A stretch of 35,147 bases of DNA. Source: CAYONP01 sp964405335 (GTDB lineage Bacteria; Armatimonadota; UBA10988). The translations under genes and the position numbers were made by a program. How positions within the stretch are numbered: position 1 is the first letter of the stretch; each line of letters begins with the position of its first letter. The stretch spans positions 1-35,147 of the forward strand of contig CAYONP010000064.1 in NCBI GenBank assembly GCA_964405335.1, read 5' to 3'. Under the pieces are notes generated by a model, which was not told the DNA's origin, ran no database searches, and saw only the letters and a program-made list of their open reading frames with translations. This document shows positions 16,094 to 23,695 of this stretch, one piece after another.

Positions 16094-18390
16094 TGCTCCT
16101 GGCCGCCGGCGGCGCGCCGTGGCAGTTCGAGGCCATGCCGGACGAGGCCGACCTCTCGCGCCTGCCGCGGTTCGAGACCGGCAACGCCGACTACGACGCC
16201 TTCGTCAACGAATACTACCTGCGCCACCTGAGCGTCGATGAGCGCGGCGTCTACTTCCCTACCAGCGTTGCGCCGGGCCTGCCCGACCAGCTCTGGGTGA
16301 CCGAGTGGGACGCCTGGTTCCTCGCCTGGGTCGACCGCGCGGCGATGGGACTGCGGCGCAACCAGGGCAACCGGCTCGACATGCCGCGGTTCACGCTGGC
16401 CAACATCCCGGTCGACCGCCACGGCTATGCCTATGGCGCGCGCCTCTTCCCCGAGCCGAACGAGCATCTCGGCGGCTGGCGCGCGATGTACGTCTGGCCC
16501 TGGCCGAAGTACAACCGCAACAGCCTGGCCACGCGGCCCAGCGGCTGGGAGTTCAACGGCGAGACCGACCCCTGGCGCGACGAGTGGCGCGCCGAGGCGA
16601 TCGAGCTGGCGCCCGGCTATGTCGATCACCGGCTGGTCGGCAGCATCACCGGCGCCGGCGCGACGCTGACCAGCCCGGCGTTCGACTGTGACGCGTTCCA
16701 GGTGCCGCTGATTGAGCTCGACCTCGAGTTCGGCAACCTGGCCGGGCGCGACCCGCTGGCGCTGCTCGACGGGCTGCGGATTGAGTGGATCACCGACGAC
16801 GAGCCCGAGTTCGCGCCGGAGCGGTCGGTCGGCATCGCCTTCGCCTCGCTGCCGCCGCGCGACTACCCGGAGCCGTTCGCGCCGTGGGTCGGCCCCGAGC
16901 GGGCGCGGTACCCGCTCTACTTCCCGGTCTGCGACCACCCCGGCTGGGGCCGCGGCGGCCGGCGCATCACCGGCCTGCGGCTGCGCCTGCCCGATGCTCC
17001 GGGCGTCTCGTTGGCGCTGAACTACCTCCGTGCGAGTTACGATGTTCGACTATCGACCAGCAACAGCAGCCTCATCCGTGCCGCAGCCGAGTTCTACGGC
17101 TGGTCGGGCGACCAGGCCTTTCTGCGGCACATGATGCCCCGCCTGCGGCGCGCGATGCTCTTCCTGCTGGTCCACCTCAAGGGCGAGGACGGGCTGCTCA
17201 GTCTCGATTGGTTCGTCGGTCACGACGGCCTGGGCGGGCCTGATCCGGGGCACGGGCTGATCGGCAGTTACTGGGACCTGCTGCCGGCGGGGCGCATCGA
17301 CCTCGAATCGACCGCCGAGTTCGTTGATGCCTGCGCCGCGATGGCCCGCCTCGAGGACGAGGCCACCGCCGGCCGCGGCGCGCCGGCCACCGTCGACGGG
17401 CCCGACGGACGGCCGATCACGCGCACCGTCACCGCGGCGCAGCTCCGCGAGATCGCGTCCCGGGCGCGCCGCGCCGCCGAGCAGCTCTTGTGGGACGAGG
17501 CCAAGGGCCGCTTCGCGCGCAACCACGACATTAAAGGAATCCGGCACGACTACGGCTTCGTCCACGCCAACTTGATGGCGCTCGTTTTCGGCATCGGCAC
17601 GCCGGCGCAGCGCGACCGCGTCCTGACTTGGCTCGACGGGCGCGTGATCGACGGCGACACGTCGACCGGCGCCGATATCTACCGCTGGCGCTTCGCCCCG
17701 CGCACCTCGACGGTGGCCAACGAGAGCTACTACTTCTGGCCCTGGGTCGAGGGCCGGCGCGAGCGGCTGCCGCTGCACGAGTTCGGCAACCAGATGCAGG
17801 ACGGCGGGGCGATCCCGCTGACCTCGCTGCTCGAGCTGATGGTCCGCTGCTCGACCCGCCGCCAGGCGCAGATCGACCGGGCCTACGAGCGGACGCTGGC
17901 GATCCGCGACTGGTACCGTGAGGTTCAGGCCGCCGGCGGCGAGGGGACCGAGTTCTACCGCGCCTACTACAACAACCACCCCGAGCGCGGGCTGCAACAG
18001 GGCGGCGGGCCGCCGGGCGGGCTCGGGCTCGACCGCGAGTTCCTCAGCGACGCGGCGCTGGGCACCACCTTCCTCTTTCACGCCTTCCTCGGCGCCCGGG
18101 CCGAGGGCCGCACGCTGGTGCTCTCGCCCGTGCTGCCGACGGCGCTGGATCACATCGCGGTCGAAAACGTGATCTTCCGCGGCGCTCGGCTGCGGATCGA
18201 GGCGGGCCGCGGCTTTGTCACCTTCCGGGGCAGCGAGATTCCGCCCGGCAGCGACCTTCGCGCCCGGCTGACTCTCCCGCTGACCGGCCGCCGCCTGCTG
18301 ATCGACGGCCGCGAGACGCCGTACGAGCGGGTGACCGACCCGCTGGTGATCGACCTGCCACTGCGGGCGGTGCGGGTGGAGTTGCGGTAA
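16078..18390 (+). CDS. Exported six-hairpin glycosidase-like protein
   Basis: Starting at GTG 16078 gives a signal-like MRLLLMLLAAGG; ATG 16093, in a TGATG with the upstream stop, is an alternative. The 770-aa protein has a beta-rich N-terminal half, a helical (alpha/alpha)6-type core from about residue 325 (NSSLIRAAAEFYGWSGDQAFLRHM, then SYWDLLPAGRIDLESTAEFVDAC, VANESYYFWPW, LHEFGNQMQDGG) and a C-terminal beta domain (VENVIFRGARLRIEAGRGF, RRLLIDGRETPYERV). This architecture matches six-hairpin glycosidases. The acidic residues in YWDLLP and QMQDGG are candidates for catalysis, unproven. A likely role is hydrolysis of an oligosaccharide or uronide, supplying the coupled isomerase. A fragment of a second copy lies at 19235-19342. 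Confidence 0.8.
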   Translation: MRLLLMLLAAGGAPWQFEAMPDEADLSRLPRFETGNADYDAFVNEYYLRHLSVDERGVYFPTSVAPGLPDQLWVTEWDAWFLAWVDRAAMGLRRNQGNRLDMPRFTLANIPVDRHGYAYGARLFPEPNEHLGGWRAMYVWPWPKYNRNSLATRPSGWEFNGETDPWRDEWRAEAIELAPGYVDHRLVGSITGAGATLTSPAFDCDAFQVPLIELDLEFGNLAGRDPLALLDGLRIEWITDDEPEFAPERSVGIAFASLPPRDYPEPFAPWVGPERARYPLYFPVCDHPGWGRGGRRITGLRLRLPDAPGVSLALNYLRASYDVRLSTSNSSLIRAAAEFYGWSGDQAFLRHMMPRLRRAMLFLLVHLKGEDGLLSLDWFVGHDGLGGPDPGHGLIGSYWDLLPAGRIDLESTAEFVDACAAMARLEDEATAGRGAPATVDGPDGRPITRTVTAAQLREIASRARRAAEQLLWDEAKGRFARNHDIKGIRHDYGFVHANLMALVFGIGTPAQRDRVLTWLDGRVIDGDTSTGADIYRWRFAPRTSTVANESYYFWPWVEGRRERLPLHEFGNQMQDGGAIPLTSLLELMVRCSTRRQAQIDRAYERTLAIRDWYREVQAAGGEGTEFYRAYYNNHPERGLQQGGGPPGGLGLDREFLSDAALGTTFLFHAFLGARAEGRTLVLSPVLPTALDHIAVENVIFRGARLRIEAGRGFVTFRGSEIPPGSDLRARLTLPLTGRRLLIDGRETPYERVTDPLVIDLPLRAVRVELR

Positions 18391-18398
18391 GGTCGGGT

Positions 18399-18430
18399 GC
18401 GTGCCGCCAGGGCTCGGCCTGGCGGCACGC
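18399..18430. terminator. Hairpin terminator between convergent genes
   Basis: GCGTGCCGCCAGG (18399-18411) and CCTGGCGGCACGC (18418-18430) form a perfect 13-bp stem with a 6-nt loop, between the stops at 18390 (+) and 18437 (-). It probably serves both strands. There is no U-tract. Confidence 0.65.
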
Positions 18431-18436
18431 GACAGA

Positions 18437-19093
18437 TCAAGCGCGGCGACGCCGCCTCAGCAGCGACACGCCGCCGGCGGCGAGCAACGCCAGGGTGCCC
18501 GGTTCGGGCACGGCCTGCTGCACCGGTCCGAGCACACCGACCGCGATCGGGTCGGTGGACGAGTTGGTTGCCCGCAGGCGCACGGCGCTGACTTCGACGC
18601 CGGCCCCGATGCCCAGGTCGGACAGATCGACGCCGACGCCCCAGATGTCCGCCGGGTTGAGGATGTCGTTGTTTTCGTAGTAGTAGTCGCGGTTGACACC
18701 GGTGTCGCTGAACAGGCCGCTGGTGAGCGCCAGCTCGGCGGTGAAGCCGTCGAGGTTGGTCGACAGCGCATAGCTGCCGGCGTCGTAACGGGCGTCGAGG
18801 ACGACCAGGTCGTCGCCGGCGTTGTTCAGCAGCACACCGGCGCCAAAGGTGAGTTCGAAGACCGTGTCGGTGAGCAGATTGGCCCAGCCGTCATCGAGGA
18901 CGCTGAAGCCGGTCAGGGCATCATCGAAGCTCACCGGCGCGTCGACCACGTTGAGCCAGCCCGTCTGCGGGACGCCGACGAACGCCGCGCTGTCCGGCGT
19001 CGCGACGATGTTCCACGGGCCGACGACCTCGGCGCGGCAAAGCACTGGCAGTGCCGCCAAGCCGAGGACCAGGATCCTCGTCCATCGCATCAT
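18437..19093 (-). CDS. PEP-CTERM sorting-domain protein
   Basis: ATG 19093 is followed by a second ATG and preceded by GGAGGAG. The 218-aa product has a signal peptide (RILVLGLAALPVLCRA), a beta-rich middle with PWNIVATPDSAAF and DYYYENNDILNPADIWGVGVDLSD, and a C-terminal VPEPGTLALLAAGGVSLLRRRRRA. That tail is the PEP motif, transmembrane helix and basic end of the exosortase substrate family. Family knowledge: such proteins are cut and anchored or released by an exosortase, often with exopolysaccharide. No exosortase gene is in this window. The function of the middle domain is unknown. Confidence 0.88.
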   Translation of the reverse strand: MMRWTRILVLGLAALPVLCRAEVVGPWNIVATPDSAAFVGVPQTGWLNVVDAPVSFDDALTGFSVLDDGWANLLTDTVFELTFGAGVLLNNAGDDLVVLDARYDAGSYALSTNLDGFTAELALTSGLFSDTGVNRDYYYENNDILNPADIWGVGVDLSDLGIGAGVEVSAVRLRATNSSTDPIAVGVLGPVQQAVPEPGTLALLAAGGVSLLRRRRRA

Positions 19094-19191
19094 GCTTCTC
19101 CTCCGCTTGGTTGCCTCGCCACGACTGGCCGGCTTCGCGGTGTAGCGGTTGCCCAAGTGGTGCAAATCGCGTGCCAGGCCAGCGCGGTTCG

Positions 19192-19221
19192 GCGCCCGCG
19201 TCACACTACCGCCACGCGGAG
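19192..19221. repeat. Perfect 30-bp direct repeat, left copy
   Basis: It begins GCGCCCGCGTCACACTACC (19192-19210) and ends GCCACGCGGAG (19211-19221). It is identical to 21316-21345, and the flanking bases differ on both sides of each copy. It lies in the 351-nt interval 19094-19444, which otherwise holds the leader of the PEP-CTERM gene and a glycosidase fragment. Confidence 0.9.
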
Positions 19222-19234
19222 GCGGCCGACGACG

Positions 19235-19342
19235 ACCGGCCGCCGGTCACTGGCCGACGGCCGCGAGACGCCTCCCGAGCGGGTCATCGAACCGTTTGTG
19301 ATCGACTAGCCGCTGCGGGCGGTGCGGGGCGGGCTGCCGTAG
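19235..19342 (+). pseudogene. 3' fragment of a second glycosidase-like gene
   Basis: This frame reads TGRRSLADGRETPPERV, then IEPFVID, TAG, PLRAVRGGLP and TAG. It matches the last ~36 residues of the protein at 16078-18390 (TGRRLLIDGRETPYERV, TDPLVID, LPLRAVRVELR), including the position of the final stop. An internal TAG replaces a Leu codon. Similarity continues into the following GCGTGCCGC, which corresponds to the terminator stem after the intact gene. The 5' part is missing, cut 13 nt after the left 30-bp repeat. Confidence 0.8.
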
Positions 19343-19444
19343 GGACCGATGCGTGCCGCTGAGGCGGAGTGGGTGGGTTATGGAACCCGTATGGGCAGGT
19401 TATGGAGACGATATGGCAGGCAATGGCCCGTCTCGCCGGAATGC

Positions 19445-20137
19445 TCAGCGTCGGTGCCCTCTCGCTGCAATGAACCCGTCTATCGCATCGCTCAGCCGCA
19501 CAGCGTGATCTTCCACGCAGTATTGGACTCGCTTCAGAGCTGCCAGCGTTTTTCTTCTACCAAACGAAACTGGATCTGTCCGTCCATGGGCGATTTCATT
19601 CCTGCCATCATGCAAATCCGTGAGGGCCAGTCGATTCTGAGGATCAGAACAAACCGGTCCGCTAAACCCGAACACCTCCCAGATGAGATCAAAGTGCTCC
19701 GGCGACAGCGTGCGCCCATCCAGCGGCAGGTGACAGCGCTGAATGGCCGCCGAAGCGCTCCCGTCGACGCCCAGGGCCACGTCGAGGCGCGCTTGCCGCC
19801 GTTTGAGCCGGCGGCTGTCAGCTGCGCTATCGAATTCCGCGCCCATCGCCATGCTAAGCACGGACAGCGACGTATCGCGCCTGGGTGTTCCGGTTCCGTT
19901 GATCCAGTCCGCGAGAAGAAACAGGCTATCAGTCACGTACGCCTCGAGGGCGGCGGCTAGCCAGACATAGAGCAGCGCTCTGCGAGCCGCGTCCAGCTCC
20001 GCGGGCAGGCTGATGCCGGCGGTCGATGCCCGTGCGCCCTTCGCGGCCGGATTGTCCGGCAACAGTTGTCGGATCTCCTTGTCAACGGCAGTCAACTGCC
20101 TGGAAAGACGCACCAGCGGCCCATCCACATGACCCAC
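19445..20137 (-). CDS. HEPN-domain protein, likely RNase of the MAE_28990/MAE_18760 type
   Basis: The 230-aa protein is read from GTG 20137, 17 nt after the stop of the DUF262 gene, with GGTGAG upstream. It is all-helical: DAARRALLYVWLAAALEAYVTDSLF is the characteristic first hairpin, and the later RNEIAHG (R179-x4-H184) is the catalytic R-x4-6-H motif of HEPN ribonucleases. Family knowledge: such HEPN proteins are commonly found beside DUF262 genes and are considered antiphage or toxin-type effectors. Inferred role: the toxic effector of a two-gene defence cassette. GC content is visibly lower than in flanking genes, suggesting horizontal transfer. Confidence 0.75.
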   Translation of the reverse strand: MGHVDGPLVRLSRQLTAVDKEIRQLLPDNPAAKGARASTAGISLPAELDAARRALLYVWLAAALEAYVTDSLFLLADWINGTGTPRRDTSLSVLSMAMGAEFDSAADSRRLKRRQARLDVALGVDGSASAAIQRCHLPLDGRTLSPEHFDLIWEVFGFSGPVCSDPQNRLALTDLHDGRNEIAHGRTDPVSFGRRKTLAALKRVQYCVEDHAVRLSDAIDGFIAARGHRR

Positions 20138-20154
20138 GGCAGCATCTCACCCAG

Positions 20155-21249
20155 TCACGAACGCGGCGACGGCGACGCGCCTTGCAGCAACGCCTTTGCC
20201 CTTGCAATGCGACCACGCAGTGCAGACCGAGTGTTAGTCCCTTTCGTGCTGTGTTTGGCCAACTCGGCGTCGTCAAGCCAGCCCTCCCTCGGCGTTAGGT
20301 CACTAGATTCAGTCTGCTGGATCTCCGCGACCGCCACGAGTATGCCCTCGAACTGCACCAGCGGCGTGTTGGAATACCTTGGTCGCTTGATCGGCGCACC
20401 AACTACAGCCGCCAGCGCGCTGATCGCGTTGGTGAAGGCCCTCCGGCCAGAATCCACGTTGAAGCTGTTCTGGTGCTGTTCCATGTATCTGTTAAGAAAC
20501 GCGGTCACCCTTCCATCGTAGTTGTCGCGGTCCTTCCAATATGCGAAGAATTTCAGTACCTGTTCCTCCCTGGTGCCGTCATCTAGTTTGCCCTGCTGCA
20601 ACTTCAGGAGGGACTGGAACTCTGAGTTGGCGGCCAGTTCACGCAGGAGATCGGCGAAGCTGCCCCGGTAGATGCAAGCCCGCACTTCCTGCGGTGAGAG
20701 ACTGATACCACCGCGGTTAAGGCGCTCAAACATGTCGAACCTGGTTTGCCGTTCGCTTTTGTCGGACAATGCCGTCACGCGAAGCGGGCGCCGCTGAAAG
20801 TGGAGTTGCACCGCCGCAGGTAGTCCGTCATACGCCAGACCATTAAACCCTTCCAGTTTCTCGAGGCCGGCAAGAACTAGCGGTCTATCACGATGAACAA
20901 GCGAAAGGGAGTCTATGGGTTCTGCTATGAAGTGGACCAATGATCCGACGCGTTGCAGGCCATCTACCATCTCCCACGTTCCGTCTTTGTTGGTGGCAAC
21001 GAACAAGCTTGGCACGGGGAGGCCTAACAACACCGACTCGATAAGGCGCGATTCGTCTTCAACGGTCCAACGGAACTTGCGCTGATAGGCAGGAGCAACC
21101 TCTAGCTCATGGTCGACGGCCAAGCGAACGAGTTCGCGCACGGTGATGTCATACGCATCGACATCGACCTGCCGCCGGTGTCGATCCAGCTCTGCTTGGA
21201 GATCAGGTGTGGTAGCCACGTGCAGCTCAGCATCGCCCCAGTATAGCAC
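20155..21249 (-). CDS. DUF262 (GmrS/ParB-like) domain protein
   Basis: The open frame begins at GTG 21249 (364 aa). A TATACT -10 overlaps this point, so GTG 21219 may be the real start. Diagnostic DUF262 features are the ParB-like nucleotide-binding motif as DGLQR (D96-R100), preceded by QRKFRWTVEDESRLIESVLLGLPVPSLF, and later FERLNRGGISLSPQEVRACIY. There is no C-terminal DUF1524 HNH nuclease as in full GmrSD, so nuclease activity may be supplied by the adjacent HEPN protein. Inferred role: an NTP-using sensor or regulator of the cassette. Many GTG, TTC, AAG and AAT-rich codons contrast with the GC3-saturated neighbours. Confidence 0.85.
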   Translation of the reverse strand: MLYWGDAELHVATTPDLQAELDRHRRQVDVDAYDITVRELVRLAVDHELEVAPAYQRKFRWTVEDESRLIESVLLGLPVPSLFVATNKDGTWEMVDGLQRVGSLVHFIAEPIDSLSLVHRDRPLVLAGLEKLEGFNGLAYDGLPAAVQLHFQRRPLRVTALSDKSERQTRFDMFERLNRGGISLSPQEVRACIYRGSFADLLRELAANSEFQSLLKLQQGKLDDGTREEQVLKFFAYWKDRDNYDGRVTAFLNRYMEQHQNSFNVDSGRRAFTNAISALAAVVGAPIKRPRYSNTPLVQFEGILVAVAEIQQTESSDLTPREGWLDDAELAKHSTKGTNTRSALRGRIARAKALLQGASPSPRS

Positions 21250-21271
21250 GCTACGTCGTGTCGAGGTTCAA
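21240..21271 (-). promoter_or_regulatory. Possible promoter of the DUF262-HEPN cassette
   Basis: A TATACT -10 (21240-21245, five of six) is followed upstream on the minus strand by TTGAAC (21266-21271), but with a long 20-bp spacer. If real, it makes GTG 21219 a better start than 21249. Confidence 0.4.
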
Positions 21272-21315
21272 GAGGGCGAAAGGGGCCGTACCCGCGCCTG
21301 AGCACGCGATTGCGC

Positions 21316-21345
21316 GCGCCCGCGTCACACTACCGCCACGCGGAG
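21316..21345. repeat. Perfect 30-bp direct repeat, right copy (leader of ppa)
   Basis: It is identical to 19192-19221. Its terminal CGGAG supplies the ribosome-binding site of the pyrophosphatase gene at 21353, so this copy is part of a working leader. Confidence 0.9.
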
Positions 21346-21352
21346 CCCGCCG

Positions 21353-21898
21353 ATGCACCCTTGGCACGATGTCTATGTCGACGACACGCTCGTCGGCGAC
21401 GCCTTTCCGGGCGTCATCGAGGTGCCGCAGGGGAGCAAGAACAAGTACGAGCTGGACAAGGAAACCGGCCTGCTCCGGCTCGATCGCGTGCTCTACAGCG
21501 CCGTCCATTACCCGGCCAACTACGGCTTCATCCCGCGCACCTTCTGCGACGACGGCGACCCGCTCGACGTGCTCGTGCTCGGCCAGGAGCCGGTGCACCC
21601 CCTGTGTATCGTCCAGGCCCGGGCCATCGGCGCCATGCGGATGCAGGACGAGAAGGGCATCGACGACAAGATCATCGCGGTCAATATCCTCGATCCTTCG
21701 TGCAACGAGTATACTGACCATCAGCAATTGCCGCCGCACACCATGCGGCAAATCATGCGCTTCTTTCAGGACTACAAGATCCTCGAGAACAAGCAGGTCG
21801 CGGTCGAGGATATGATGGGCCCCAGCGAGGCCATCCGCCTGGTCCGCGAGGCGCTCGACCTCTACCGCCAACTCCGCCGCGGCGAGCTTCGGCGGTAG
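21353..21898 (+). CDS. ppa: Family I inorganic pyrophosphatase
   Basis: ATG 21353 is preceded by GGAG with 8-nt spacing. The 181-aa protein has the normal length for a bacterial family I enzyme. Visible hallmarks are EVPQGSKNKYELDKETG, HYPANYGFIPRTFCDDGDPLDVLV with metal-binding D67, D69 and D72, then DEKGIDDKIIAV and FFQDYKILENK. It hydrolyses pyrophosphate with Mg2+ in the cytoplasm, pulling biosynthetic reactions forward. The gene stands alone. Its upstream 30 bp is one copy of the direct repeat, so the DUF262-HEPN cassette now separates it from whatever lay upstream. Confidence 0.97.
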   Translation: MHPWHDVYVDDTLVGDAFPGVIEVPQGSKNKYELDKETGLLRLDRVLYSAVHYPANYGFIPRTFCDDGDPLDVLVLGQEPVHPLCIVQARAIGAMRMQDEKGIDDKIIAVNILDPSCNEYTDHQQLPPHTMRQIMRFFQDYKILENKQVAVEDMMGPSEAIRLVREALDLYRQLRRGELRR

Positions 21899-21909
21899 CG
21901 GCACCGCCG

Positions 21910-21938
21910 TTCCGCCTCGGCGCCCACCATCGTACAAT
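21910..21938 (+). promoter_or_regulatory. Possible promoter for the PhyH-like gene
   Basis: TACAAT (21933-21938, five of six) lies 19 nt before ATG 21958. The -35 (TTCCGC, 21910-21915, 17-bp spacer) is weak. Confidence 0.4.
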
Positions 21939-21957
21939 ACCGCTAACGGAGCCCGCC

Positions 21958-22719
21958 ATGCCCGTCAGCGATGACGACCGATTCGCCTTCGACTGTCTCG
22001 GCTACCTGCACCTGCGCGGCGCGATGGGCGCCGAGGAGCTGGCCGAGTACGACGCTTGGGTCGAGGCGACCGCTGGCGTCGACCCGGTCGCCGTCAACCA
22101 GGGCGATGCCGAGGCGCTGCGGCACCAGCTCAACCGGCCGGTCTCGCGGGTATTCGACGCCGACCCGCGCTTCGGGCGGTTCCTCGACCATCCCGCCGTC
22201 GAGCCCTACCTGGTCGAGTTCCTCGGCGACGACTACAAGCATATCGACAACGACCTTTACTTCACCTATCCGGGCTACGCCGGCGGCGGCTGGCACCGCG
22301 GCGTGCGGGCGCATCCCACGGGCCACGTCGTCGACGGGCGGTTCATCTGCCCGATGGTCAAGGTCTTCTACTGCCTCAGCGACGTCGGCCCGGGCCAGGG
22401 CGAGTTCGTCGTCGTCCCCGGCTCGCACCGATCGATGCTCCCGCTGGTGTTGGAGCGGGTCGACCTGCCCGCGCAGCACATCTTCGACGATATCACCGCC
22501 GGCGACATCATCCTGTTCAACGAGGCGCTGCTGCACAACGGCCGACCGAACCCAAGCGATCACCTGCGCCGGACAATGATCGTCAACTTCGGCCGCGCCG
22601 ATGCGGGGGTCTGGCCAGGCTATCGCCCGACCCCGCGCACGCTGGCGGCGGTCACGCCGCGGCAGCGGGAGATTCTGAGCAACCGCGCGCCGGTTTGGAC
22701 GGAGCCGGTGTTGGCATGA
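21958..22719 (+). CDS. Phytanoyl-CoA dioxygenase (PhyH)-like protein with an HxG motif
   Basis: ATG 21958 has GGAG at 21948-21951; the product is 253 aa. The PhyH jelly-roll features are present: FDCLGYLHLRGAMG near the N-terminus, GGWHRG (H113), PMVKVFYCLSDVGPGQGEFVVVPGSH, AGDIILFNEALLHNGRPN (distal H193) and the 2-oxoglutarate-binding Arg in RRTMIVNF (R204 or R205). The canonical iron ligand set is HxD...H, but here it reads H-R-G, so the carboxylate ligand is missing. A similar HGG variant occurs, as I recall, in a large PhyH-like subgroup from Planctomycetes-type genomes. The substrate is unknown. Other acidic residues nearby (D126) could compensate. Confidence 0.88.
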   Translation: MPVSDDDRFAFDCLGYLHLRGAMGAEELAEYDAWVEATAGVDPVAVNQGDAEALRHQLNRPVSRVFDADPRFGRFLDHPAVEPYLVEFLGDDYKHIDNDLYFTYPGYAGGGWHRGVRAHPTGHVVDGRFICPMVKVFYCLSDVGPGQGEFVVVPGSHRSMLPLVLERVDLPAQHIFDDITAGDIILFNEALLHNGRPNPSDHLRRTMIVNFGRADAGVWPGYRPTPRTLAAVTPRQREILSNRAPVWTEPVLA

Positions 22720-22723
22720 AAGC

Positions 22724-22755
22724 CCAACGGCCCCCTCACCCGAGGGGGCCGTTGG
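22724..22755. terminator. Strong bidirectional hairpin terminator
   Basis: CCAACGGCCCCCTC (22724-22737) pairs perfectly with GAGGGGGCCGTTGG (22742-22755) across a 4-nt loop. It sits between the convergent stops at 22719 and 22772. Confidence 0.8.
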
Positions 22756-22771
22756 CGAGTTGAGACGGCCG

Positions 22772-23476
22772 TCAGCGCCGGCGGCGACGCCGTGCGACGG
22801 CGAGTAGGCCGAAGCCGAGCAGGGCCAGCGTGCCCGGCTCGGGGATCGCCGTCTCGCGGATGATCACCACCGTCTGCCAGCCCGTGCCGTAGCTGAACGG
22901 TCCGAACACGCCACCGCCGCCGCCGTTCGCCGGCTCGGTCGGCAGCAGGTCGTCGTTGTAGAAGAAGCTGAACAGCACCTCTTCGTCGACGACCGCCTCG
23001 AACACGTCGTTGCGCTTGTCGACATTGTCCTGCTTGGTCAGTGCGTACCAGTTGAACGAGAGCGTGTCGCCGACCACCGTGACGTTGTCGATCAGCATCG
23101 CCGAGTGGTTGTTGCTGATCACCGGCGGCGGATCGTCGCCGATGTCGGTGAGCCGGAACTTCAGGTCGCCGAAACCGCCGACGAGCTGGCTGATCTGCGA
23201 CCAGATGTCGGTCCCGACGGCGTTGCCGTCGTCGGTGGTGGTGTCGAGCACCGCGTAATGATCACCCGGCCCGCCCGGGCCCTCGATGCCGGTGCCGGCA
23301 TCCGAGGCCACGATCGGATCCGGCGGTTTGTCCGCGCCGGCGGCCGGAAAGACGGTGCTCACCCAGCCCGACAGGCTGCCGCCCGCGGTTTCGAAGTCGC
23401 CGTTGGTCACCGCCGCACCGGCCGCCGAACAACCGACGCCGAGCGCGATGCCAAGGGCCAGGAGCCTTGACTGCAT
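22772..23476 (-). CDS. PEP-CTERM sorting-domain protein
   Basis: Two adjacent ATGs (23479, 23476) follow GGGAGG; the second is better spaced and gives 234 aa. A signal peptide (RLLALGIALGVGCSAAGAA) is followed by VTNGDFETAGGSLSGW, the opening of a carbohydrate-binding-like beta sandwich common among PEP-CTERM proteins. Then come DIWSQISQLVGGF, DNVTVVGDTLSFNWYAL and the tail IPEPGTLALLGFGLLAVARRRRRR, the exosortase sorting signal. It is likely exported and anchored or released at the surface. A CATAAT -10 lies at 23540-23545 on this strand without a clear -35. It is divergent from the GNAT gene. Confidence 0.88.
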   Translation of the reverse strand: MQSRLLALGIALGVGCSAAGAAVTNGDFETAGGSLSGWVSTVFPAAGADKPPDPIVASDAGTGIEGPGGPGDHYAVLDTTTDDGNAVGTDIWSQISQLVGGFGDLKFRLTDIGDDPPPVISNNHSAMLIDNVTVVGDTLSFNWYALTKQDNVDKRNDVFEAVVDEEVLFSFFYNDDLLPTEPANGGGGGVFGPFSYGTGWQTVVIIRETAIPEPGTLALLGFGLLAVARRRRRR

Positions 23477-23627
23477 CATATCCTCCCCCGGGTCCCCCCG
23501 GTCCGTCTGCTCGGCACCCAACCGAGCACACCCAAGCGCATTATGGCACAACTTGCCCCGCGATGCACCGCCCGGCCATGACATGAAGGTTACAGCGCAG
23601 AAAAGGGGACGGACCCTAGGGTCGGGC

Positions 23628-23656
23628 TTGACCCCGAGCCGCGCCCGGCCGATAAT
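23628..23656 (+). promoter_or_regulatory. Strong sigma-70-type promoter
   Basis: TTGACC (23628-23633) and GATAAT (23651-23656) are exactly 17 bp apart, each matching the consensus at five of six positions. It points at a small ORF and then the GNAT-rsgA genes. Confidence 0.7.
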
Positions 23657-23661
23657 ATGCG

Positions 23662-23681
23662 CGGCGGCCGCCCGGCCGCCG
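23662..23681 (+). other. 5'-leader hairpin just before a ribosome-binding site
   Basis: CGGCGGCCG (23662-23670) and CGGCCGCCG (23673-23681) form a 9-bp perfect stem. It begins about where transcription would start from the promoter above and abuts the GGAGAGGAG site at 23680-23688. It may stabilise the 5' end or affect initiation. Confidence 0.45.
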
Positions 23682-23695
23682 GAGAGGAGACGGAC

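Noticed and set aside
19374..19406. Short imperfect repeats of GGTTATGGA
   Set aside because: There are only two clear copies, 22 bp apart, with no structure or partner. They may merely mark the degraded left end of the island.
19222..21315. Insertion sequence
   Set aside because: There is no transposase and no terminal inverted repeats at the edges; only a 30-bp direct repeat is present.
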